Assembly: GCA_964251665.1 (NCBI GenBank)
Contig: CAXUKO010000012.1
Location: forward strand, 129,318 to 193,317
DNA length: 64,000 nucleotides
Origin: JBBQLG01 sp964251665
GTDB taxonomy: Bacteria; Bacteroidota; Bacteroidia; Cytophagales; Spirosomataceae
Direction of reading: 5' to 3'
Shown here: in pieces, positions 14,913-21,505 of the stretch
Position numbering within the stretch: position 1 is the first letter of the stretch
How the letters are laid out: every line of letters begins with the position of its first letter
Made by a program: the position numbers and the translations under genes
Notes under the pieces: model-generated
Databases searched by the model: none
What the model saw: the letters and a program-made list of their open reading frames with translations, nothing else
Told to the model about the DNA's origin: nothing

Positions 14913-15689
14913 TTACTCGAACAGATTACCCAGTTGCCCGAGCACCGAACCGCTCTCTTTGTTGGCATTGCCGCCGTACGGAGCTAAGCGCTGAATCAGT
15001 TTAGAGATCGGCATGGATTGAATCCAGACCCGGCCGGTACCACGCAGGGTGGCCAAGAAAATACCTTCACCCCCAAACACCATACTCCGCAGGTTACCCG
15101 CCCGCTGCACGTCAAAGCTAATTTGCGGCTCAAAGGCGACAACGCAGCCGGTATCCACACGCAGGGTTTCGTTGTTAAGCTGCCGCTCGATCACCACACC
15201 ACCGGCATGAACAAAGGCCATCCCATCGCCCTGAATCCGCTCCAGAATGAAGCCTTCGCCCCCGAACAGACCAGCCCCAAATTTCTGGTTAAACTGAATG
15301 CTGAGCCGCGTACCAAGGGCCGCGCATAGGAAACCATCTTTCTGCACAATCAGCGTATTACCGTTCATGTGGGCCAGATTGATGGGCATGACCGTGCCGG
15401 GATACGGAGCCGCAAAGGCGACTTTACGCTTACCGACGCCCCGGTTGGTGAAGTGCGTCATAAACAGCGACTCACCGGCAATAACCCGTGAACCAGCCTG
15501 CAGCAGTTTACCCAGAAAGCCCTGGTCAGGTTGCGAACCATCGCCCATTTTAGTCTCGAACGTAATGCCATCTTCCATGAACAGCATCGAACCGGCTTCG
15601 GCAATCACCGTTTCATCCGGGTCCAGTTCAATCTCGACAATCTGAATGTCTTCGCCGATAATCTTGTAGTCAATCTCGTGGGAGGTCAT
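14913..15689 (-). CDS. TIGR00266/AIM24 family protein
   Basis: A 258-residue soluble protein of the AIM24 fold, a double-stranded beta-helix (cupin-like) family named after a yeast mitochondrial protein. Diagnostic features are VEIELDPDETVIAEAGSMLFM near the N-terminus, the glycine-rich GDGSQPDQGFLGKLLQAGSR loop, AGESLFMTHFTN, FGGEGFILERIQGDGMAFVHAGG and RSMVFGGEGIFLATLRGTGRVWIQSMP. It has no signal peptide. The function of bacterial members is unknown; suggestions involve membrane or mitochondrial organisation. It is flanked downstream by its own terminator. Confidence 0.92.
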   Translation of the reverse strand: MTSHEIDYKIIGEDIQIVEIELDPDETVIAEAGSMLFMEDGITFETKMGDGSQPDQGFLGKLLQAGSRVIAGESLFMTHFTNRGVGKRKVAFAAPYPGTVMPINLAHMNGNTLIVQKDGFLCAALGTRLSIQFNQKFGAGLFGGEGFILERIQGDGMAFVHAGGVVIERQLNNETLRVDTGCVVAFEPQISFDVQRAGNLRSMVFGGEGIFLATLRGTGRVWIQSMPISKLIQRLAPYGGNANKESGSVLGQLGNLFE

Positions 15690-15751
15690 GAGGAAAGGGG
15701 TTTAGGGTGTTTGTAGAGACGCAAAATATTGCCGCACCGGCGGACCGGCCC

Positions 15752-15988
15752 TTACGATTCTTCCGAATTTTCGTCTTCCGTGCTGTCTTCGCCTTTCAGC
15801 GTTTTGAGATCGTCGCGGTGGCGAAGCTTTTTATCATCCACGGTTTTGTTGAGAAACTGATTAATCTTATCAATTTCAAAACTGGTCGTGATTTCGCCGA
15901 ATGAGTTAATCTGAATATCAAATCCCTCGAGTTCCTTGTGGACACGGGGCTTTTCGTTTTCGTCGGTGTTATTCTTTTTCTTGCTCAT
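15752..15988 (-). CDS. Small acidic conserved hypothetical protein
   Basis: A 78-residue protein with charged ends and a central core KELEGFDIQINSFGEITTSFEIDKINQFLNKTVDDKKL. I recall similar small proteins near gltX in other Bacteroidetes, but no function is known. There is no signal or membrane segment. It lies downstream of gltX in the same direction but after a terminator (16041-16087), so it is probably an independent transcript. Confidence 0.75.
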   Translation of the reverse strand: MSKKKNNTDENEKPRVHKELEGFDIQINSFGEITTSFEIDKINQFLNKTVDDKKLRHRDDLKTLKGEDSTEDENSEES

Positions 15989-16040
15989 GGTCGTTGCTCG
16001 TTTTTTACAAACCTATAAGATTTTGGAGGCCGTATAGGTT

Positions 16041-16087
16041 TAAAAATGTCCGACGTTGTGAACCTACTAAATCTCCCAACGCCGGAC
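16041..16087 (-). terminator. Terminator after gltX
   Basis: GTCCGACGTTG (16048-16058) and CAACGCCGGAC (16077-16087) form an 11-bp stem with one wobble; reading leftward it is followed by ATTTTTAAAC. Confidence 0.7.
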
Positions 16088-16116
16088 TTATTCGATTTTG
16101 TGAGCGGTTAAAAACC

Positions 16117-17652
16117 TTACACCACCGGCAGTTTCAGCGTATCCAGTGCCTGACTGAGTCGTTTCAGCACCTCATCTTTGCCGATAATTTCCATTGTCAG
16201 CATCAGGTCGGGACCCGCGCCGGAACCAGTAAGGGCCAGGCGCATGGCCTGCATAATTTTGCCCTGTTTAATGCCTGCCTGCTGCATAGCGTCCGAGAGT
16301 GTGTGTTTGATCGCGTCGGCGACAAACTCACCGTCGAAAGCCTGCAACGCATCGCGGAAGGCCGTCACCGCGTTTACCGCATCGGCGTTCCATTTGGTGG
16401 TTGCAATGGTTTCGTCGTAGTCGGTTGGCGTGTAAAAAATCGTTTTTGCTTCGCCAAACAGCTCATGGGCGAAATTCACCCGGCCCTTCAGCAACGCAGC
16501 TATTTTCATGGCTTTGTCCGTCGGGCAATCAAACCCTGCTTCGGTAGCCTGCTGCTGCACTACCGGCGCCAGTACGGCGTCGGGCTGTTCGCGCAAATAC
16601 TGGTGATTGAACCAGGTGGCCTTCTGAATATCGAACCGGGCCCCCGCCTTGTGAATACGCTCCAGATCAAAGGTGGCAATCAGCTCGTCCATCGTGAACA
16701 GTTCCTGCTCTGTGCCGGGATTCCAGCCCAGCAGGGCCAGAAAGTTAACGGTAGCTTCGGGCAGGTAGCCATCTTCGCGAAACCCACGGGCGACTGTACC
16801 CGAAAACGGATCGGTCCACTGAAGCGGGAAAATCGGGAATCCACCCAGATCGGCGTCGCGCTTGCTCAGCTTTCCATTGCCTTCGGGTTTGAGCAGCAGG
16901 GGCAGATGCGCAAATTGCGGCATGGTGCTTTCCCAACCCAGATATCGGTAGAGCAGCACGTGCAGTGGCGCCGAGGGTAACCATTCTTCTCCCCGGATCA
17001 CGTGCGTGATGCCCATGATGTGGTCATCGACCACATTGGCTAAGTGGTATGTCGGTAAGCCGTCGGATTTGAGCAGCACCTTATCATCAATTGCCGACGA
17101 ATGTACTGTCACCCACCCGCGAATGAGGTCGTTCAACCGTACTTCTTCCTTGCGGGGTGTTTTCAGCCGAACGACAAACGGTTCACCGGCGTCCATTCGG
17201 GCTTTTACGTCAGCAGCCGACAGCGTGAGCGAATTTTTCATCTGCATCCGCGTAATGGCGTTGTACTGGGCCGCCGGGGCATTGGCTTCCTCCAGCCGCT
17301 TCCGCATGGCGTCCAGTTCTTCCGCCGTGTCGAACGCATAGTATGCTTTGTCTTCGGCGATGAGCCGGTCGGCTTCGGCCCGGTAAATGGCTTTGCGCTC
17401 CGACTGCCGGTAGGGCGCGTGCGGGCCACCCGGCCCCTGCCCTTCGTCGATCTCGATACCCACCCAGGCGAGGGCTTCGCGGATGTAGTCTTCGGCACCG
17501 GGCACAAACCGGTTCTGGTCGGTATCTTCAATCCGAAGCAGCATTTTGCCGCCCATTTTTCGGGCAAACAGGTAATTATATAAAGCCGTACGTACCCCAC
17601 CAATGTGCAGTGGCCCGGTGGGGCTGGGGGCGAAACGAACGCGAACAGACAT
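16117..17652 (-). CDS. gltX: Glutamyl-tRNA synthetase
   Basis: A 511-residue class I aminoacyl-tRNA synthetase that charges tRNA-Glu. The HIGH-type motif (APSPTGPLHIGG, about 8-19) and the KMSKS-type motif (KLSKRDAD, 261-268) frame the Rossmann catalytic domain, with the NRFVPGAEDYIREALAW and LHVLLYRYLGWE blocks in between; the C-terminal half is the helical anticodon-binding domain. Length is normal for bacteria. Only one GluRS is seen here, so whether it also charges tRNA-Gln cannot be judged from the window. It is followed by a terminator and preceded by a repeat-rich spacer. Confidence 0.97.
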   Translation of the reverse strand: MSVRVRFAPSPTGPLHIGGVRTALYNYLFARKMGGKMLLRIEDTDQNRFVPGAEDYIREALAWVGIEIDEGQGPGGPHAPYRQSERKAIYRAEADRLIAEDKAYYAFDTAEELDAMRKRLEEANAPAAQYNAITRMQMKNSLTLSAADVKARMDAGEPFVVRLKTPRKEEVRLNDLIRGWVTVHSSAIDDKVLLKSDGLPTYHLANVVDDHIMGITHVIRGEEWLPSAPLHVLLYRYLGWESTMPQFAHLPLLLKPEGNGKLSKRDADLGGFPIFPLQWTDPFSGTVARGFREDGYLPEATVNFLALLGWNPGTEQELFTMDELIATFDLERIHKAGARFDIQKATWFNHQYLREQPDAVLAPVVQQQATEAGFDCPTDKAMKIAALLKGRVNFAHELFGEAKTIFYTPTDYDETIATTKWNADAVNAVTAFRDALQAFDGEFVADAIKHTLSDAMQQAGIKQGKIMQAMRLALTGSGAGPDLMLTMEIIGKDEVLKRLSQALDTLKLPVV

Positions 17653-17655
17653 AAA

Positions 17656-17775
17656 TTGAATGATTGAGTGGTTGAGTGGTTGAATCGTTGACTTGCCGGA
17701 TGATTGAATGGGTAGACGAACGGTAATACCGCTACAGTTACTAAGTACTCAATCAGTCAACAAATCAATCATTCC
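17656..17775. repeat. Facing arrays of degenerate TGATTGA/TGGTTGA repeats
   Basis: Between gltX and ridA, a run of short repeats (GAATGATTGAGTGGTTGAGT and onward) on the left faces its approximate reverse complement (ACTCAATCAGTCAACAAATC and onward) on the right. The two arms can pair over roughly 30 bp with mismatches around a GC-richer loop. This looks like a repeat-built hairpin between two leftward genes. Confidence 0.6.
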
Positions 17776-17779
17776 ATCC

Positions 17780-18148
17780 TTAACTAATGGCGATTACCGA
17801 GATTTCAACATTGACATCTTTGGGCAGGCGGGCCACTTCCACGGTTTCGCGGGCGGGCGGTTCGGCCGTAAAGAAGCGCCCGTACACCTCGTTAATCGCC
17901 AAAAAATTATTCATATCCTTGACGAAAATACTTGCTTTTACAACATGGGTATAGGTCATACCGGCCGCTTCGAGAATAGCCCCGATGTTTTCCATCACCC
18001 GCTGCGTTTCGGCCTGGATATCGCCCGCCGGGGCCAGTTCAATGGCTACCTGACCCGATACGAATAACATATTTCCGGCTTTAACGGCCTGACTATATGG
18101 CCCGATTGGAGCCGGTGCCTGTTCCGTGTAAACGATTTGTTTAGACAT
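17780..18148 (-). CDS. RidA family enamine/imine deaminase
   Basis: I use the ATG at 18148 (MSKQIVYTEQAPAPIGPYSQAV), giving the usual size of 122 residues; the longer frame to 18184 is not needed. RidA proteins hydrolyse reactive enamines and imines released by PLP enzymes and form trimers. Family marks are APIGPYSQAVKAGNMLFVSGQVA, QTQRVMENIGAILEAAGM-like wording (here ETQRVMENIGAILEAAGM), VVKASIFVKDMNNFLAINEVYGRFF and the closing PARETVEVARLPKDVNVEISVIA, which carries the conserved arginine needed for catalysis. It is cytoplasmic and downstream of nothing obvious in its own direction. Confidence 0.93.
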   Translation of the reverse strand: MSKQIVYTEQAPAPIGPYSQAVKAGNMLFVSGQVAIELAPAGDIQAETQRVMENIGAILEAAGMTYTHVVKASIFVKDMNNFLAINEVYGRFFTAEPPARETVEVARLPKDVNVEISVIAIS

Positions 18149-18344
18149 GATTCTGCTTGGATTATGGGCGCAAGTTACGGCCAAATCAGGCGTGTGCGAC
18201 TATTTGTTGCGGCCTTCTTCGGTGAGCAGCTGTTTGCTAATAAATTGAATCGACACATAGAAATGGCTATTTTGCACCCATCTATTCCGAAGTATCGACC
18301 CGATTTTGCCTGATTCCTGCCCGAGCCACGACTCGGAGTTTATT

Positions 18345-19469
18345 ATGAGCTGGAAAAATTTCTTCCATCATACCACCGAAGCCGAAACCCGGTTCGACCG
18401 GCTCAAAGCCCGGCTGCGCCACCGACTCGGCTCCGATAAGCCGTACCAGATCGTCTATTACCGGGGATTTGGCAGTCCATCGGCCGTGTGGCTCAAGGGC
18501 CGTGTACTTCGCCAGCGAAACCTGAGTACACCCAGCGATAATGATACATTCTGGAACAACGTTGGGGCCACCTACCGGCGTTTCAATAGCGACGAAGTGC
18601 CGGGTGTAGCCGTCCAGATTGATGCGTTTGGCCGCACGCAAACCGTCGTTACCGATAAGGAGGGCTATTTTGAACTGACATTGCCCTGCACCGGCCAACT
18701 GTCGCCCGGCCGGGCCTGGTTCCCGATTCGCTATTCGCTGCCGGACGTTCGCCAGCCCGATACCGACGCACCGGTCAGCATCGACGGGCAGCTCATGATT
18801 GCCCCGCCCTATAGCCAGTTCGGCGTTATTTCCGACATCGACGATACCGTGCTGGTGACCGGCGCGACGAGCATTCTGCAAATGGCCCGGCTCACCTTTC
18901 TGGGCAACGCCTACACGCGGCTGCCATTTGCCGGGGTGGCAGCTTTTTACCGGGCACTCCAGAGCGGTTCGGTCACGACACTGTTTAACCCGATCTATTA
19001 CGTATCGAGCAGCCCGTGGAATCTGTATGATCTGCTGGTCGATTTTTTTCGGATTCAGGGTATTCCCAAGGGGCCGATTCTGCTGCGCGACATTAGTCTG
19101 AACATGTCGGCTATTGGTTCCGAATCGCACCGGATACACAAACTCGCGCTGATTCGTACCATCCTGGCTGTTAGCCCGCAGCTACCCTTCGTGCTGATTG
19201 GCGACAGTGGTCAGCAGGACCCGGAAATTTATGCCCAGATTGTTCGGGAAAATCCCGGCCGCATCAAAGCCATTTACATTCGTGATGTATCCGAGAACAA
19301 ACGTGATGCGGCTGTGCAGGCACTGATTCAGGCCACAGCGGCCGACCATGTACCGATGCTGCTCGTACCCGACACGGTAGCTGCCGCTGAGCACGCAGCC
19401 GCCCTCGGTCTGATCGACCCCGACGCCCTGCCCGAAATTCGCATTGGCCGACGCACGGATCTGGACTGA
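18345..19469 (+). CDS. App1-type phosphatidate phosphatase-like protein (DUF2183)
   Basis: 374 residues from the ATG at 18345 (MSWKNFFHHTTEAETRF). The HAD-type motif SDIDDTVLVTGATS marks the App1 catalytic domain, followed by the VSSSPWNLYDLLVDFF motif, a PKGPILLRD motif, HKLALIRTIL and VLIGDSGQQDPEIYAQI, all in the expected order. Yeast App1 is a Mg-dependent phosphatidate phosphatase; the bacterial substrate is not established. The N-terminal part (RGFGSPSAVWLKGRVL, VQIDAFGRTQTVVTDKEGYFEL) looks like the beta-sandwich region common in bacterial members. The stop codon lies inside a 69-bp palindrome (19464-19532). It is followed by the kinase/DUF3037 pair. Confidence 0.88.
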   Translation: MSWKNFFHHTTEAETRFDRLKARLRHRLGSDKPYQIVYYRGFGSPSAVWLKGRVLRQRNLSTPSDNDTFWNNVGATYRRFNSDEVPGVAVQIDAFGRTQTVVTDKEGYFELTLPCTGQLSPGRAWFPIRYSLPDVRQPDTDAPVSIDGQLMIAPPYSQFGVISDIDDTVLVTGATSILQMARLTFLGNAYTRLPFAGVAAFYRALQSGSVTTLFNPIYYVSSSPWNLYDLLVDFFRIQGIPKGPILLRDISLNMSAIGSESHRIHKLALIRTILAVSPQLPFVLIGDSGQQDPEIYAQIVRENPGRIKAIYIRDVSENKRDAAVQALIQATAADHVPMLLVPDTVAAAEHAAALGLIDPDALPEIRIGRRTDLD

Positions 19470-19532
19470 TTCAGCGTCTGTTGTGATGCCATATCTTGAA
19501 GATATGGCATCACAACAGACGCTGAATCAGTC
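19464..19532. repeat. 69-bp near-perfect palindrome over a stop codon
   Basis: Arms 19464-19497 and 19499-19532 are exact reverse complements (34 bp) around a single central G. The TGA of the phosphatase gene (19467-19469) is within the left arm. A transcript could form a very long hairpin; the DNA could extrude a cruciform. Confidence 0.9.
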
Positions 19533-19593
19533 GATCAAGTAGTAACGCAGACGCCAGGCTGCCCTCAATCAACTGACAGACTATAAGCTCATA

Positions 19594-20388
19594 ATGTATA
19601 AAGAACCCGAACTCCGAACCGTCCAGGTGACGCGTTACGTGACCCCGCTCCGTGAAGGTGGCTCCTTACCGGCCCTTGCCGAAGCCGACGACGAGTTTTT
19701 ATACGTGCTGAAGTTTCGGGGAGCCGGACAGGGCCGGAAAGCGCTGATTGCGGAGTTGGTAGCGGGTGAGATTGCCCGTATGCTCGGCCTGCGGGTACCC
19801 GAAATTGTCTTCGCCCAGCTCGACGTTGCCTTTGGCCGTTCAGAGCCGGATGAGGAAATTCAGGATTTGTTAAAGGCCAGCGTCGGCCTGAACCTCGCCC
19901 TACATTACCTGTCCGGTGCCATTACCTTCGACCCGCTGGTAACCACCGTCGATGCCCGGCTGGCTTCGCAGATTGTCTGGCTGGATTGTTTTGTGACTAA
20001 TGTAGACCGCACGGCCCGCAACACGAACATGCTGATGTGGCATAAAGAATTATGGCTGATTGACCACGGCGCATCGCTCTACTTTCATCATTCGGGCCAG
20101 CCCTGGCAAGAGCAGGCTGTGCGGCCATTTATGCCCGTTAAAGACCACGTACTGCTGCCCCGCGCCGGCGAACTGGAGTCCGTCGATGCGGAGTTCCGTC
20201 AGCTACTGAACGCGGAACGCCTGCAGGCTATCGTCGCCCTGATCCCGGACGAGTGGCTGATGAATGAAGGGTCGGATGCGTCGGTCGAGGAACAGCGACA
20301 AGTATACGCCCAATTTTTAACGACGCGGCTCGCCCATTCCGAAATTTTTGTCAACGAAGCGAATCATGCCCGAAAAACAGCTATTTGA
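19594..20388 (+). CDS. HipA-like kinase (HipA_2 family)
   Basis: A 264-residue minimal HipA-related kinase. Visible elements are a nucleotide-binding lysine in FLYVLKFRGAGQG (K40), an E-rich helix LIAELVAGEIARMLGL, the catalytic loop NVDRTARNTNML (D138, N143) and a DFG-like LIDHGASLYFHH (D157). Classical HipA is about 440 residues and phosphorylates glutamyl-tRNA synthetase; this short form lacks the N-terminal HipA domain and its target is unknown. It overlaps the DUF3037 gene by 23 nt, so the two are translated together. No HipB-like antitoxin is visible. The pair as a whole may be a regulatory or toxin-like module. Confidence 0.87.
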   Translation: MYKEPELRTVQVTRYVTPLREGGSLPALAEADDEFLYVLKFRGAGQGRKALIAELVAGEIARMLGLRVPEIVFAQLDVAFGRSEPDEEIQDLLKASVGLNLALHYLSGAITFDPLVTTVDARLASQIVWLDCFVTNVDRTARNTNMLMWHKELWLIDHGASLYFHHSGQPWQEQAVRPFMPVKDHVLLPRAGELESVDAEFRQLLNAERLQAIVALIPDEWLMNEGSDASVEEQRQVYAQFLTTRLAHSEIFVNEANHARKTAI

Positions 20389-20749
20389 ATACGCCGTCAT
20401 TCGCGTGGTGCCGCGCGTGGAACGCGAAGAATTCATAAATGTGGGCGTAATCCTATTCTGCCCGGCGCAGGGTTTTTTACAAACGGTGTACGAACTGGCC
20501 GAAGAACGGATTCGGGCCTTTTGCAGCGACCTGGACTGCCGGGAACTGGAGGAACGGCTGCGGGCGTTCGAGCGCATCTGTGCCGGTCGGGCCGAGGGTG
20601 GGCCGATTGGTCAGCTACCGATTGCCGCCCGTTTCCGCTGGCTGACGGCCACCCGCAGTACGGTTGTACAGACCTCGGCAGTGCATCCAGGCCTGTGTAC
20701 CGACGCGGAAGAAACATTGACCCGTCTTCACGCCCGGCTTGTATTGTAA
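20366..20749 (+). CDS. DUF3037 family protein, partner of HipA-like kinase
   Basis: 127 residues from the ATG at 20366 (MPEKQLFEYAVIRVVPRVER), 23 nt inside the kinase gene in another frame. The opening YAVIRVVPRVEREEFINVGVILFC is the DUF3037 signature; the rest is charged and helical (LAEERIRAFCSDLDCRELEERLRAFERIC). Function is unknown. As I recall, DUF3037 genes are often next to short HipA-like kinases in other genomes, and the overlap here fits an obligate pair. A role as substrate, inhibitor or adaptor of the kinase is only a guess. Its stop is 2 nt from the stop of the convergent PIN gene. Confidence 0.85.
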   Translation: MPEKQLFEYAVIRVVPRVEREEFINVGVILFCPAQGFLQTVYELAEERIRAFCSDLDCRELEERLRAFERICAGRAEGGPIGQLPIAARFRWLTATRSTVVQTSAVHPGLCTDAEETLTRLHARLVL

Positions 20750-20751
20750 GA

Positions 20752-21150
20752 TCACCAAATTACAGTGAGTCCTTCACTTGCATATTTTAAGACAACAGCG
20801 TCCTTACTAATCAAACGAAATCGATTCTGAAGAGCCTGCCAAATCAACATACGGTCGAATGGGTCGCGGTGGTGCGTAGCCGTAAGTTTGTGATAGGAAG
20901 CGGCTGTCAGGCTATCAAGCTCAATCAGGCGAAACCCTGTCTCAACGGCCGCTTTTGGAAAATCGTCTGGTGTCAAGCCCTCCAATACCAACTTCTGGAT
21001 ACCGCATTTAAGCGAAATCTCCCAAAAACTCACCGCACTTACAACAATGTCGCTGGTCGTATCCAACACAATATCTTTTACTGTGTCAGACAATCTATGA
21101 GGCTCGGTGAGTGCCCAGATCAAGGTGTGCGTATCCAGCAGATAACTCAT
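20752..21150 (-). CDS. PIN-domain ribonuclease toxin (VapC-like)
   Basis: A 132-residue PIN domain. Acidic residues expected at the Mg-dependent nuclease centre are D6 (SYLLDTHTLIWAL), E44 (VSFWEISLK) and D96/D99 (HHRDPFDRMLIWQAL). This subgroup usually pairs with Phd/YefM-type antitoxins and cleaves RNA. It overlaps the antitoxin gene by 4 nt, antitoxin first, the normal order. The target RNA is unknown. Confidence 0.92.
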   Translation of the reverse strand: MSYLLDTHTLIWALTEPHRLSDTVKDIVLDTTSDIVVSAVSFWEISLKCGIQKLVLEGLTPDDFPKAAVETGFRLIELDSLTAASYHKLTATHHRDPFDRMLIWQALQNRFRLISKDAVVLKYASEGLTVIW

Positions 21151-21383
21151 AAATCCAGAAACTCCTCCTCGGTCATCTTAAAATCGTCCGTGAATAGAAC
21201 CTTGCCCTTGTTCTGTAAAATACCCAATTGACGATTGGCAGGCTTTCGGTTTGCTTTAGGTATCAGGTAAGCGATTATCTCCTTTTTCCTGCCAAATGCC
21301 AGGGCAATCTCCTCCCCCGCTTTTATATCTTGAATCACTTCCGAGAAATGAGTTTTAAAATCCCCTACGGTCATTGTTTTCAT
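21147..21383 (-). CDS. Phd/YefM-type antitoxin
   Basis: A 78-residue protein opening MKTMTVGDFKTHFSEVIQDIKAGEEIALAFGRKKEIIAYLIP, the classic Phd/YefM N-terminal DNA-binding and dimerisation fold. The C-terminal part (LFTDDFKMTEEEFLDL) is acidic and should wrap the toxin. It precedes the PIN toxin with a 4-nt overlap. Palindromes directly upstream (21392-21409 and 21422-21434) are candidate autoregulatory operators. Confidence 0.92.
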   Translation of the reverse strand: MKTMTVGDFKTHFSEVIQDIKAGEEIALAFGRKKEIIAYLIPKANRKPANRQLGILQNKGKVLFTDDFKMTEEEFLDL

Positions 21384-21391
21384 ACAACTGC

Positions 21392-21434
21392 ATTTACATT
21401 TGTGTAAATCTATCCTTTTCCTGACAAGTTGTCA
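21392..21434. promoter_or_regulatory. Candidate operators of the Phd/PIN operon
   Basis: ATTTACA-TTTG-TGTAAAT (21392-21409) and TGACAA-G-TTGTCA (21422-21434) are perfect dyads 8 and 38 bp upstream of the antitoxin start. Toxin-antitoxin operons of this type are usually repressed by their own antitoxin at such sites. Confidence 0.55.
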
Positions 21435-21455
21435 AGAAAAGAACACGGGCACAAA

Positions 21456-21486
21456 AAAGGCCACTGATGGACCACCAGTAGCCTTT
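21456..21486 (-). terminator. Terminator after glmS
   Basis: AAAGGCCACTG (21456-21466) pairs with CAGTAGCCTTT (21476-21486) with one wobble; read leftward it ends in TTTTTTGTG. Confidence 0.75.
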
Positions 21487-21505
21487 ATTACTATCTCTGC
21501 ACTAC

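Noticed and set aside
15994..16980. 328-codon plus-strand frame
   Set aside because: It is opposite gltX, which has intact HIGH and KMSKS motifs; the frame is a shadow with His/Arg/Gln-rich text.
18321..18336. Small hairpin CCGAG/CTCGG before the App1-type start
   Set aside because: Only 5 bp and no U-tract; too weak to call a site.
18282..19139. 285-codon reverse frame
   Set aside because: Antisense to the App1-type gene with its DIDDT motif; no family features.
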